Part shown: positions 6,850 to 15,228 of the stretch, one piece after another
Layout of the letters: the number at the start of each line of letters is the position of its first letter
Numbering within the stretch: the stretch's first letter is position 1
Assembly (NCBI GenBank): GCA_934376945.1
Contig: CAKRPI010000010.1
Location: 1-33,954 of the forward strand
Source of the DNA: an uncultured Lachnospiraceae bacterium
Lineage (GTDB): Bacteria > Bacillota > Clostridia > Lachnospirales > Lachnospiraceae
Length of the DNA: 33,954 nt
Direction: 5' to 3'
Program-made: the position numbers and the translations under genes
The notes under the pieces: model-generated
Seen by the model: only the letters and a program-made list of their open reading frames with translations
The model's database searches: none
Told to the model about the DNA's origin: nothing

Positions 6850-8532
6850 ATATCCTGCATCACCACAGATCTCATCAATCCTGGTCTGCCAGCCATCGTC
6901 CATTTTACGGATATCTGCTGCAAACTTCAGCGCCTCATGTATTTCCCTGTATCCTGATTTCGGCGTCATCAGACGCAAAACCCCCATCCAGAGTCCAAAT
7001 GCCTGATCCGCAGGCATTCCTTCTTCGCAAAGCCGGTAAGCCACATAGCCGATCAGCGAGCTGTTGATGTGTACGCCTCCATAGTCATTATCCATCCCCG
7101 GTTCTTCTGTCTCCGGGTAATAATATTTGTCATACATGGCTGATGGCTGACCATACATCCACGGATCACTCATACACCTGACTGCCTTTCCGCTGTTTTC
7201 TCCAAGAAGCCAGGTCTGATCTGTCGTTTCTCCAAGAAGCATTTCACACAGATTTCCACAGACATCGCTGATTCCCTCATTTACAGCTCCGTATTGATTC
7301 TGATACAGATTTCCGCCCGTACTGTAATCTGTGATTCCATGGGTAAATTCATGTGCTGCTACATCGATGCATTCTCCAAAATCATTGGCTGCACTTGCTG
7401 AAAAGACCGCCCACCCTGCACACATCCCAAGATAAACTGCATTATCGACCGGTTTTTTTGTGCTGTCACAGTAATCCGTGAGGATCAGCAGCGGCGTTCC
7501 AAATCCATCCACCGATGTCAGACCATAATTTTTATAGAAATCATAAACCTTGATATAGCTGTCATACACAGCCAGATAATGATCCGGCCAGCCACTGTTT
7601 GACCAGGAGGTCCATGGTACAAACTGATTGCTGAAGTTATAGGAATAATAATCTGCCAGAAAAATATGTCTGTTGACATCAGCCAGATAATACCTGCCAT
7701 TTCCGTCATAAGCAACCGGCACCGAAATGGTTTTCTTTGTCCCGTCGTGAAGAGTGATCTCACCGGTATACGTATCTCCCTCCAGCCCTTCAAAGCAGGC
7801 CAGCGCCAGCTCCGTCTGCACATTATCTCCAATCACTCGTTCCTCCGGAGAGCTGACCGCCACATAAGTAAGGTAGGATCCGTCATAGGCAATCAAATGC
7901 TCCAGATACCCCTTCCCTCCATCTTCTGCCGCTCCATCCGGCAGATTCGTAAAAACAGCCCAGGCGTGATAGGCAATACCTTGAATTGTCACAGATGTCT
8001 GTCTCGTATATTCTGAATAGATTTTTATGTTTTTCCCAGCATACCAATCCTGCACGATTTTTTCTGCTTCCTGCTTCGTAACCGAGGATACCTCCTTTTG
8101 TGCAATTCCGACATTTGGTGTAAAGGAGCTTACCAGACCTGCTGTATAGCCCTCCGGATCCAGAATGATTTTCAGAGATGCATTTTCCAGAGTAAGATCA
8201 CCGTACCGCTGCTTGTAGGTCAAGTATGTATATCCATACTCGTCTCTCTCCCCATATACGGCAAAGAACTCCGATCCCTTTGAAAGCCCGAGAAGATCTG
8301 CGATTCCCTGTAAAGCCTCCACTCCCTTTTCCATATCAGTCACTTTTTCATCAAAAAACCTTCCGCGGATGAAGCTTACGTATCCTTGCTCATTATAAAG
8401 AAAAACAGGCTTGTCACGGTTTAACCTATCCCACGCTTCCTTCAAAGCTTCTCCTGCCATCACGTTTGTGACATTCAGACTCCATGCAAGAAGTACGCAG
8501 ATGCCTCCTTTTATTATTTTTAATTTCTTCAT
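6847..8532 (-). CDS. Secreted M4 (thermolysin-type) zinc metalloprotease
   Basis: This 561-residue protein has a signal peptide (residues 1-26), an FTP-like propeptide region (about 50-150), a second propeptide (about 160-260) and an M4 catalytic domain. Zinc ligands and catalytic residues are visible: HEFTH at 394-398, E419 in NEGISD, D423, and H488 in GGVHINSS, matching thermolysin H142/E143/H146, E166, D170 and H231. It should be exported, self-processed and digest proteins or peptides outside the cell. ATG at 8532 follows AAGGAAAAA and gives the signal peptide; the longer in-frame start at 8685 overlaps the upstream gene. It lies 31 bases after the HTH regulator, so the two are probably co-transcribed. 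The stop codon lies in a dispersed repeat. Confidence 0.9.
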   Translation of the reverse strand: MKKLKIIKGGICVLLAWSLNVTNVMAGEALKEAWDRLNRDKPVFLYNEQGYVSFIRGRFFDEKVTDMEKGVEALQGIADLLGLSKGSEFFAVYGERDEYGYTYLTYKQRYGDLTLENASLKIILDPEGYTAGLVSSFTPNVGIAQKEVSSVTKQEAEKIVQDWYAGKNIKIYSEYTRQTSVTIQGIAYHAWAVFTNLPDGAAEDGGKGYLEHLIAYDGSYLTYVAVSSPEERVIGDNVQTELALACFEGLEGDTYTGEITLHDGTKKTISVPVAYDGNGRYYLADVNRHIFLADYYSYNFSNQFVPWTSWSNSGWPDHYLAVYDSYIKVYDFYKNYGLTSVDGFGTPLLILTDYCDSTKKPVDNAVYLGMCAGWAVFSASAANDFGECIDVAAHEFTHGITDYSTGGNLYQNQYGAVNEGISDVCGNLCEMLLGETTDQTWLLGENSGKAVRCMSDPWMYGQPSAMYDKYYYPETEEPGMDNDYGGVHINSSLIGYVAYRLCEEGMPADQAFGLWMGVLRLMTPKSGYREIHEALKFAADIRKMDDGWQTRIDEICGDAGY

Positions 8533-8563
8533 GATCTTTTTCCTTATCACATCACATTTCCCT

Positions 8564-10297
8564 TTACTTCTCATCCCGGACAGGAAGCACCATATTTTCC
8601 AACGCATACAAAAGCCTTGGATGGCGGATGATAAAATGAATCGATGGCGCTTTATTTTTGGATACCATACACCATTTTTCTTCATGACAGGTAATCTGAA
8701 TATTATGAAAGCCCTTTACTTTTGTAATACGGAACTCATAATTCTCCTCTTTGGACGCATATTTCTTTGCTGCATTTATACATTCTGTATATTCCTGAAA
8801 GGTAAGTGGCACATCCTTTTCCAGAAAACATCCTGCAAGCGGAAGTGTTACCGGATATTTCCCATATTCTTCACTTGTAACCTCGGCCAGCTCATCCACT
8901 ACCATACTGTGGTCAAACACCGTCTCCATTCTTTTCTTTTCCTTCTTCTGAAATACCAGAATCCTGGTATATTCCCGTTCTTCCATCTGATTTCTTTGCA
9001 AAATCTCCCTTAGCAGCAGTTGGGGAATCGCAAATAACGGCGGTGCAGCCAGAATTCTCCTCCGTCTGCCTTCTATCCTGCTGTCTCCTTCCAGGAAATC
9101 ATAAAATTTTTCTTTTTTCTCCTCTCGGTAAATGTCCATAAGCGGACTGGCTTTTTTCAAAAGATACTCTGTATTCTTCCGGCAATGCTCCACCTCCTCT
9201 TTATGACTGGTGAGATAATAATGTGCATTTTCATGGTGGCCGCTAATACAGTCTCCTGTCATCGCTGCCTGTCCGGAGCTGTAATGCAGATGAGAATAGA
9301 CTTTATTCTGGACTCCCTTTAAATAATAAGGAAAAATCTGTCCGGTCATATAAAGCGGAATCCAGTTTTCCAGTCCAAGCATCATATCCTTCATGGTTCG
9401 TTCCACATCATGGATAATATGTATGCAAAGCCCCTTTTTCAGCACCATTGCAAGGCCAAACATATATTTTCTGGCAAAATCCGAATCCGCAGCCATATCC
9501 TCCACCGGCATGTCACTGCATATATGTAAAGGCTCCATGGTTCTGGACAGTACTACCTGCTTCAGAAACTCAAGTTCTCCCTCTCTCATTTCCTTTAATC
9601 CGTAATAATGTCTGGAGACGGGAAGCCAAAAAGGAACCCGTGGAATTTTAACACTGTCAAAATGAATCGCCCGTATGTAATCATTCAGGTCAAATTCATC
9701 CATCTTTTGCAAAAATCCGGAAATATAATCTGGCTTTTCCAGCTCTTCCATACACAGCCAGCCATGCAGCAGGCGAAAATAATTTTCCTGACTTTCCAGT
9801 TTCTCCGGTGCAGCTCCAATCAATGAGGCAGCTTTTTTTATTTCCGCTTCACTGCTGCAGCTTCTGACTATATAGCCGCAAACAGTCTCTGTAAACAAAG
9901 CCGGATCAGACGGAACTCTTTTCCCTGTTCGGATTTTTGAGATATAAGAAGCATCATAATGTAGAGCTGCTGCCATTTTTGATACGTTGATTTCCAGTTC
10001 TCTTAGCAGCAGATCGAATTTCTGACTGTAGAAAACCTCTGCATTTTCTTCTGGAATCGTTTCCTGCAGATTTTTGAAAACCATATCCTCTTTTAAATCT
10101 GCTGTTCCCTTTTCCCGTGCTGTTTTGGCAATTCCAGCTGACAGCTTTCTCAGATATTCACTGTCTGCGCCCGGAAGACGGTCTCCCTTTCGATAGCGGC
10201 TGATAATGGTTTCTGATATACCACTGTTAACCGCAAGCTCCTTTCCACTGCATCCCAGAGTTTCAATATATGAATTTAAACATTCCTGAAATGTCAC
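8564..10297 (-). CDS. Large regulator with two N-terminal helix-turn-helix domains
   Basis: This 577-residue cytoplasmic protein has two HTH segments: about residues 12-42 (GKELAVNSGISETIISRYRK) and 94-131 (MAAALHYDASYISKIRTGKR), both of the Xre/lambda-repressor type. The remaining 440 residues are not recognised; they include a well-ordered central block near 290-340 with GLCIHIIHDVERTMKDMM and WIPLYMTGQIFPYYLK. The rest may sense a ligand. I chose the GTG at 10297 because GGGAGG is 9 bases upstream; the longer TTG start at 10345 has no ribosome site. It heads a probable four-gene unit with the M4 protease and two secreted proteins, and is the likely controller of them. A 19-bp palindrome lies 137 bases upstream. 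Confidence 0.75.
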   Translation of the reverse strand: MTFQECLNSYIETLGCSGKELAVNSGISETIISRYRKGDRLPGADSEYLRKLSAGIAKTAREKGTADLKEDMVFKNLQETIPEENAEVFYSQKFDLLLRELEINVSKMAAALHYDASYISKIRTGKRVPSDPALFTETVCGYIVRSCSSEAEIKKAASLIGAAPEKLESQENYFRLLHGWLCMEELEKPDYISGFLQKMDEFDLNDYIRAIHFDSVKIPRVPFWLPVSRHYYGLKEMREGELEFLKQVVLSRTMEPLHICSDMPVEDMAADSDFARKYMFGLAMVLKKGLCIHIIHDVERTMKDMMLGLENWIPLYMTGQIFPYYLKGVQNKVYSHLHYSSGQAAMTGDCISGHHENAHYYLTSHKEEVEHCRKNTEYLLKKASPLMDIYREEKKEKFYDFLEGDSRIEGRRRRILAAPPLFAIPQLLLREILQRNQMEEREYTRILVFQKKEKKRMETVFDHSMVVDELAEVTSEEYGKYPVTLPLAGCFLEKDVPLTFQEYTECINAAKKYASKEENYEFRITKVKGFHNIQITCHEEKWCMVSKNKAPSIHFIIRHPRLLYALENMVLPVRDEK

Positions 10298-10394
10298 CTT
10301 ATCCCACCTCCCTATATAGTCAAGTCTTTTTTCTTTGAAAACCAAAGATTTTTTAGTGTTTCGTCAATAAATATCTCTTTTCAGAATTTTACAG

Positions 10395-10481
10395 TTTATT
10401 CCAAGTATATCGCAAACGTCATCAACCCTCGTATTGAAAATCTACTTTTCAAAACCTTGTATTATTTACTTCAAGTATACT
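10395..10481. promoter_or_regulatory. Palindrome flanked by direct repeats in a divergent control region
   Basis: TTGAAAATCTACTTTTCAA (10434-10452) is a perfect palindrome with 7-bp arms. It sits between two direct repeats, TTTATTCCAAGTATATC (10395-10411) and TTTACTTCAAGTATACT (10465-10481), which match at 13 of 17 positions and are 70 bp apart. Both contain TATA(C/T)-like -10 hexamers without good -35 boxes. The layout suggests operator sites shared by the HTH gene and the M32 gene. Confidence 0.4.
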
Positions 10482-10482
10482 C

Positions 10483-10739
10483 TATAATTAGTCCACAGCA
10501 AAGAAATTGCCACATTTGTCTATGACAAACATGGCAATTTTGTTTTACACACGAAGCAGAGATCTGGCGCAGACCTTCGCATTCCGGCAAACCGGATCGG
10601 ATGCAGTATTTTACAGGATAACCAAGGGAAGGACTTGCTTTCCGGTTCACAAGCAGATATACTGATTTTGCAGAGCAAATATTGACCGGCACACTCCGGC
10701 TCTGCAAATTTACGATAAAGATAAATAAGGAGATTATTC
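10483..10739 (+). promoter_or_regulatory. TATAAT box and long structured leader of the M32 carboxypeptidase gene
   Basis: TATAAT lies at 10483-10488 with no good -35. The following 250 bases up to the ATG have no gene but several hairpins: 10504-10540 (15 of 17 bp, TAT loop, then TTTTGTTTT, terminator-like), about 10552-10580 (CGAAG...CTTCG), about 10578-10606 (GCATTCCGG...CCGG...GATGC) and 10667-10708 (TTTGCAGAGC/GCTCTGCAAA with an inner CCGG/CCGG). AAGGAG sits 6 bases before the start codon. This could be a cis-regulatory RNA; it matches no riboswitch class I know. Confidence 0.4.
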
Positions 10740-12242
10740 ATGAGCGGAACATTTGATAAATTCCAGGCCATCTATCGCCGCATCCTCTCGTTCCAGAAGA
10801 TTGGCACCCTGGCAAGCTGGGATCTCTACACCGCCACACCAAAACAAGGCTTTGACGGCATGTCTTCTACTATGACCTTTGCGTCAGCTGAAGCGTTTGC
10901 ACTTTCCAATTCAGACGAATTTTATTCACTGGTTCAGGCCTTAAATGAACCGGAGGAATTTGATCAGCTGGGTGAGGGCTTGCGTTATACCGTCCGCCAC
11001 CTCCGTGAGGAGCTGGAAAAGAGCCGCCGCATTCCTCAGGCATTTTTCGAAGAGCTTGTCAGCCTTCAGAACCAGTCCATGAAAGCATGGACGGAAGCGA
11101 AACAGACTTCTGACTTTTCATTGTTTGCACCGTATCTGGAAAAGCTTATTTCCATGATCACACAGAAGTGTGCCTACACTGATCCGGGCAAAGATACGTA
11201 CGAGGTACTGCTCGACCAGTACGAAAAGGGCATGGATTCCGCTACGATCGACCGTGTTTTTGAAGAATTAAAAGAAGGGCTGCTTCCGCTGCTGAAGAAA
11301 ATCCTCGCAGCTCCGCAGCCGGACAGCACCGCTTTTGAGGGCTTTTATGATATCCCGGCACAGATGAAGGTGCAGGATCTGCTGCTTACGTACATCGGTT
11401 TTTCTCTTGATGCCGGCACGACCGCAGTCAGCGAGCACCCGTTCACAACCGGTTTTTCCAGAAACGACGTCCGCATTACCAATCATTATTATGAAAACAA
11501 TGCAATTTCGGCCATGTTTTCTGCCATCCATGAAGGCGGACACGGCATCTTTGAGCAGAATGTTGATCCGGCACTTGAAAACACTGAGGCCGACGACTGC
11601 CGTTATATGGGAATTCACGAAAGCCAGTCCCGCTTTTTCGAAAATGTGCTGGGACGAAACAAGAACTTCTGGATCCCGATCTACGAGCAGATCCAAACGC
11701 TTCTCCCGGAGTTTAAAAAGCATTCACTGGATGAATTCTGCCGCGAGATCAACCACGTTCAAAACAGTATGATCCGTACGGAAGCCGATGAGGTCACCTA
11801 CTGTCTCCATATCATTCTCCGCTATGAAATGGAGCAGGCAATTTTCCGCGACCACGTACCGGTACATGAGCTTCCTGCCCTGTGGAATCAGAAAATGCAG
11901 GAGTACCTTCAGATCACGCCTTCCTGCGATGCAGAGGGCATTCTTCAGGACATGCACTGGTCAGACGGCTCCTTCGGCTATTTCCCGTCTTATCTGCTTG
12001 GAAGTATTTACGATGGAATGTTTCTTGAGACACTGCAGCAGGAGCTTGGAAGCATCGAAGAGCTTCTTGCTTCCGGACAGATCCATACGATTACACACTG
12101 GCTGAATAAAAACATTCACTGGTACGGATCTCTTCGCGAACCAAAGGAAGTAATCCGAAAGGTCTGCAAAAAGGAGCTGAGCGCAAAGCCGCTGCTTGAT
12201 TATTTCACAGAAAAATACACGAAAATTTACCATTTATCTTAA
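10740..12242 (+). CDS. M32 family metallocarboxypeptidase
   Basis: This 500-residue protein is a typical-length M32 carboxypeptidase (Taq carboxypeptidase family), a cytoplasmic zinc enzyme that removes C-terminal residues from peptides. The zinc motif HEGGHGIFEQ is at H264-H268, with the family's downstream ESQSRFFEN (glutamate ligand) about 30 residues later. Other M32 features visible are TIRHLREE-like RYTVRHLREELE, HPFTTGFSRNDVRIT and the C-terminal DMHWSDGSFGYFPSYLLG. No signal peptide is present. The ATG has AAGGAGATT just upstream and a 250-base structured leader. It is transcribed away from the HTH/protease unit and may recycle peptides, including any made by the secreted protease. 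Confidence 0.95.
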   Translation: MSGTFDKFQAIYRRILSFQKIGTLASWDLYTATPKQGFDGMSSTMTFASAEAFALSNSDEFYSLVQALNEPEEFDQLGEGLRYTVRHLREELEKSRRIPQAFFEELVSLQNQSMKAWTEAKQTSDFSLFAPYLEKLISMITQKCAYTDPGKDTYEVLLDQYEKGMDSATIDRVFEELKEGLLPLLKKILAAPQPDSTAFEGFYDIPAQMKVQDLLLTYIGFSLDAGTTAVSEHPFTTGFSRNDVRITNHYYENNAISAMFSAIHEGGHGIFEQNVDPALENTEADDCRYMGIHESQSRFFENVLGRNKNFWIPIYEQIQTLLPEFKKHSLDEFCREINHVQNSMIRTEADEVTYCLHIILRYEMEQAIFRDHVPVHELPALWNQKMQEYLQITPSCDAEGILQDMHWSDGSFGYFPSYLLGSIYDGMFLETLQQELGSIEELLASGQIHTITHWLNKNIHWYGSLREPKEVIRKVCKKELSAKPLLDYFTEKYTKIYHLS

Positions 12243-12296
12243 AGCATATCATACAGCACCACCCCGGGCATTGATTCTGATGGCTGCGCTGTATAC

Positions 12297-12333
12297 AAAA
12301 AGAGAGGTCCGCTTATACCGAACCTCTCTTTTT
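12297..12333 (+). terminator. Terminator of the M32 gene, possibly bidirectional
   Basis: AAAAAGAGAGGT pairs perfectly with ACCTCTCTTTTT around a 13-base loop. The T run on the plus strand serves the M32 gene, and the A run makes it functional for convergent transcription from the ptsI side as well. Confidence 0.85.
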
Positions 12334-12399
12334 CTGTAAGCTTCAAGAATGCTCCTTGCATTCCCGGTCAGATACGTGCATACCAGACACGCTCCAGTG

Positions 12400-12430
12400 G
12401 TAAAACGGATATTCGCAATCCGCTTCGCGC
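12400..12430 (-). repeat. Dispersed palindromic intergenic repeat, copy 5
   Basis: On the minus strand it reads GCGCGAAGCGGATTGCGAAT followed by ATCCGTTTTAC. The hairpin carries one T in place of C. It lies between the M32 terminator and the end of ptsI. Confidence 0.7.
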
Positions 12431-12472
12431 ACTTGAAGCATGGGAATACTTATCTGCGTTCACAATGCCGCA

Positions 12473-14092
12473 TCACGAAACGGATATGCTCCGCACGGCT
12501 TCTCTGACCGGCAAAATCATCGCCGGCGTCACAGACAGCTCATCCACGCCCATTTTTACAAATTCTTCCGTCAGCGTCAGATCTGCTGCCAGCTCCCCGC
12601 AGATTCCCACCCAGCAGCCGCCGCGATGTCCGTTTTCCACCGTCATTCGTATCATCCGAAGCACCGCCGGATGATATGGATCAAAAAACCGTTCCAGACG
12701 CGGATTCTGCCGGTCCACTGCCAGCGTATACTGACTCAGATCATTTGTGCCGATACTGAAAAAATCCACCTCTTTGGCCAGTTCATCACTGATCAGCGCC
12801 GCTGCCGGAGTTTCGATCATTATTCCTGTTTCAATATCCCGAAACGGAATCTGCTCCGACTGCAGTTCTTTTTTTACTGTCTCGATCTGTCTTTTGATCT
12901 CCTGCACTTCCTCTACGGAAATGATCATCGGAAACATGACTGCAACCGTTCCGTAAACGCTCGCCCGATAGATTGCCCGAAGCTGTGTCCGGAAAATCTC
13001 CTGCTGCTCCAGACAGATCCGAATCGCCCGATATCCCATCGCCGGATTTTCTTCCTTTTCCAGTCCAAGATACGGTGCCTGCTTGTCCGCCCCGATATCC
13101 ATCGTTCTTATGATGACCCTTTTCCCCTTCATCTTCTCTGCCACCTTCCGGTAGCTTTCGAATTGCTCCTCCTCCGTCGGCAGAGAATTTTTCTCCAGAT
13201 AAAGAAACTCACTCCGGAAAAGTCCGATCCCTTCCGCATCCTGAAAAAGGGCGTCTTCTGCATCTGCTACATTTCCGATATTTGCATAAAGACGGATCTG
13301 CCTTCCATCCTGCGTGACGGTCTCCATGCCCTTTAATTTCTGCAGCTCCATTGCCGCCTTTTTTTCCCTGTTTTTGTATCTCCTCATCCGCTCCAAAGTC
13401 GGAAGATCCGGATCTACGTATAAAATCCCGCTGCTTCCATCCACAATACCGATCCTGCCATTCCATTCCCGCCTCACCTTTACGGCAGTCAGTGCCGGAA
13501 TATTCATCGTTCTTGCCAGAATTGCCACATGCGAATTTACGGATCCCTTCTCCGTGACAAATGCAAGCACCTTTGCACGATCCATCTGAACCGTTTCACT
13601 CGGCATCAAATCCGTTGCCACTATAATTACAGGCTCTTCCCCCTGCTGTATTTTTTTCCCCTGGTCTGTCAGGATTCCTGCCAGACGCTGTGAAATATCA
13701 CGAATGTCAGCCGAACGCGCCCGAAAATACTCATTATCCATCGCCGCAAACATTTCCGCATAATAATCGCCTGCCGCATGAACCGCATATTCCGCTCCGA
13801 CATGCTCCTCTTCGATCATTCTGCGGATATAGTCATTGTAATCCGCATCCTCCATTAAAAGCTCATGCACATCGAAAATCTCTGCATCGATCTCGCCGAC
13901 TTCATTTTTCACCTTCCGGATCAGTTCCTGCAGCTGCAGCTTCGCCACCGCTCTGGCATCCTCATATCTTTTCCATTCCAGTGCCGCATTGCTGATCTCT
14001 CTTTTTTTGATCTGACAGCTTTCTTTTTCATAAAACCAGATACGCCCGATTGCAATATTCGGAGAAACTGATTTACCTCTGTACTGCTCCAT
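12473..14092 (-). CDS. ptsI: Phosphoenolpyruvate-protein phosphotransferase (PTS enzyme I)
   Basis: This 539-residue protein is enzyme I of the sugar phosphotransferase system; it takes phosphate from phosphoenolpyruvate and passes it to HPr. The active-site histidine is H188 in KGSVNSHVAILARTMNIPAL, the central domain has GIGLFRSEFLYLE, and the PEP-binding C-terminal domain includes VIIRTMDIGADK and the catalytic cysteine C498 in VGICGELAAD. Length is a little short of the usual 570. The phosphohistidine motif has GSVNSH instead of the common GGRTSH form, a variant seen in clostridia. HPr lies 14 bases upstream with GAGGGAG before the ATG, so EI and HPr are co-transcribed and co-translated. 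Confidence 0.95.
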   Translation of the reverse strand: MEQYRGKSVSPNIAIGRIWFYEKESCQIKKREISNAALEWKRYEDARAVAKLQLQELIRKVKNEVGEIDAEIFDVHELLMEDADYNDYIRRMIEEEHVGAEYAVHAAGDYYAEMFAAMDNEYFRARSADIRDISQRLAGILTDQGKKIQQGEEPVIIVATDLMPSETVQMDRAKVLAFVTEKGSVNSHVAILARTMNIPALTAVKVRREWNGRIGIVDGSSGILYVDPDLPTLERMRRYKNREKKAAMELQKLKGMETVTQDGRQIRLYANIGNVADAEDALFQDAEGIGLFRSEFLYLEKNSLPTEEEQFESYRKVAEKMKGKRVIIRTMDIGADKQAPYLGLEKEENPAMGYRAIRICLEQQEIFRTQLRAIYRASVYGTVAVMFPMIISVEEVQEIKRQIETVKKELQSEQIPFRDIETGIMIETPAAALISDELAKEVDFFSIGTNDLSQYTLAVDRQNPRLERFFDPYHPAVLRMIRMTVENGHRGGCWVGICGELAADLTLTEEFVKMGVDELSVTPAMILPVREAVRSISVS

Positions 14093-14106
14093 TTCAAAAC
14101 TCCCTC

Positions 14107-14355
14107 TTACAAGTTCCGATAGAAAAAATCTTTTAACAGCTCCAGCATTTCCAGACTATCCGCAGTCACAGTCACTTCATCTCCCTTTTTCACTCCAAGC
14201 CCGAGCAGCGACATCAGCCGTCCTGCATCCGCTACCCGATTACCCTTTTCAACTGTAACTGCACAGTCTGATTCCTTCACAAGCCGCACCAACTGACCTG
14301 CCGGCCTTGCATGCAATCCAACGGCATCTGTGATCACGTATTGAAACTCCGCCAT
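14107..14355 (-). CDS. ptsH: HPr-like phosphocarrier protein without the Ser46 site
   Basis: This 82-residue HPr carries the catalytic H15 in VGLHARPAG, which accepts phosphate from enzyme I and hands it to sugar-specific EIIA domains. Lining it up without gaps to Bacillus subtilis HPr, position 46 is arginine (AGRLMSLLGLG) instead of the serine phosphorylated by HPr kinase. This argues against classic HPr-Ser-P control of catabolite repression through this copy. ATG at 14355 has AAAGGAG 7 bases upstream; the in-frame start at 14394 overlaps the previous gene. It is directly upstream of ptsI, which supports a working PTS role. It could instead serve a regulatory, NPr-like chain. Confidence 0.9.
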   Translation of the reverse strand: MAEFQYVITDAVGLHARPAGQLVRLVKESDCAVTVEKGNRVADAGRLMSLLGLGVKKGDEVTVTADSLEMLELLKDFFYRNL

Positions 14356-14384
14356 ATATTTACTCCTTTTCCCAACAACCCGCT

Positions 14385-14645
14385 TCATCCGCAAAATTTG
14401 TCGCGGTATTTCTGATTCAGCCAGATGCTCATTTTCTCAAGCCCTTCTGCAGAATATTCAAAAATCTCGGATTCCTTCTGCTCTTCCGGCGTTGCTTCCC
14501 AGCAATATGGTTCCGGATACACGGAAGCCTTCATTTTTCCGTCCTCCATCATCAGCATATATCGCATTCCTCCATAAGAGCCCGCAAAACGCTCTTTACG
14601 GATCAGTTCCAGTGAAAAAATCCCTTTCAGGGATATTTCCTCCAT
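14385..14645 (-). CDS. Small conserved-looking protein of unknown function
   Basis: I do not recognise this 86-residue protein. It is acidic, has no signal peptide or membrane segment, and contains several aromatic residues (YPEPYCWEATPEE, IWLNQKYRDKFCG). GGAGG lies 9 bases before the ATG, and a promoter (14717-14745) lies 70 bases further up. It ends 29 bases before ptsH, so it is the first gene of the ptsH-ptsI transcript. Its position suggests a link to PTS function or simply shared expression; there is no direct evidence. Confidence 0.7.
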   Translation of the reverse strand: MEEISLKGIFSLELIRKERFAGSYGGMRYMLMMEDGKMKASVYPEPYCWEATPEEQKESEIFEYSAEGLEKMSIWLNQKYRDKFCG

Positions 14646-14716
14646 ATTTCATTTCCTCCATTTTCGATCTTTGTATCTCACTTCTTTTAAACGTTCTACG
14701 TCTTATGTATATTGTC

Positions 14717-14745
14717 AGCATACCATACCATGGCTCCATGCTCAA
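14717..14745 (-). promoter_or_regulatory. Probable sigma-A promoter of the ptsH-ptsI transcript
   Basis: On the minus strand TTGAGC (14740-14745) and TATGCT (14717-14722) are separated by 17 bases. The match is four to five of six in each box. It is 30 bases from the inserted element at 14777. Confidence 0.5.
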
Positions 14746-14776
14746 GTATTTGTTGACATTCAATCGAAACTCTGTT

Positions 14777-14934
14777 ATATCATAGTTACTGTTCAGAGCC
14801 AACCTCCAAAATGCTTCGCATTTCGTCGGTGTGGCGTATCCGCCAAATAAAATTTCAAAAACAGGCTTAAAAACGCAAGCATTTTCCGCCTGTTTCATGA
14901 AATTTTGCTTGGCTCTGAACAGTAACATATCATA
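14777..14934. mobile_element. MITE-like element with 18-bp terminal repeats and 8-bp target duplications
   Basis: The 142-bp element at 14785-14926 begins GTTACTGTTCAGAGCCAA and ends with its exact reverse complement TTGGCTCTGAACAGTAAC. It is flanked on both sides by ATATCATA (14777-14784 and 14927-14934), the signature of transposition with an 8-bp target duplication. It contains no gene; the right half holds a second inverted repeat (AAAATTTCA...CAGGC / GCCTG...TGAAATTTT, 14849-14906). It must be moved by a transposase coded elsewhere. It lies between the pts promoter and the small membrane protein gene. The rest of the gene-free stretch 14646-14985 holds only the pts promoter and an unresolved promoter for 14986. 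Confidence 0.85.
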
Positions 14935-14985
14935 TCAGATGGATGAAACTATAACTACACGCTTTTACGGCAGAATGGAGCTTTT

Positions 14986-15228
14986 ATGAAAAAAAAGGTA
15001 ATTCGTATTTTCGCTCTGATCGGAGCAGTTCTGCTTGCCGGCATGTATCTTCTGGTGCTTTACCTCGGACTGACTGCAAGTCCTGACACGCAAAACGTTC
15101 TGATGGCTGCGATTGGCTGTACCATTGTAATCCCGGTCCTGCTCTACGCAATGACGCTGATGGCACGTGTCCTGGACAACAGAACAAAGCCTGAAGACCA
15201 TCCGGAAAACAAAAATAAAACAGAGTGA
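14986..15228 (+). CDS. Small membrane protein with two transmembrane helices
   Basis: I do not recognise this 80-residue protein. It has a basic start (MKKKVIR), a first membrane helix at about residues 8-28, a second at about 41-62, and a charged, hydrophilic tail (RTKPEDHPENKNK). GGAG lies 7 bases before the ATG, which supports translation. It is alone on the plus strand between the MITE-like element and a shared terminator. Such small two-helix proteins often bind larger membrane complexes, but nothing here tells which. Confidence 0.7.
   Translation: MKKKVIRIFALIGAVLLAGMYLLVLYLGLTASPDTQNVLMAAIGCTIVIPVLLYAMTLMARVLDNRTKPEDHPENKNKTE

Noticed and set aside
12440..13336. A 298-codon plus-strand open frame
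   Set aside because: It is antisense to ptsI, which has clear family motifs throughout; the frame shows only shadow composition.
14596..14928. A 110-codon minus-strand open frame crossing the MITE-like element
   Set aside because: It crosses the inserted element and its target duplication and overlaps the start of the 86-residue gene; it is an accidental frame.
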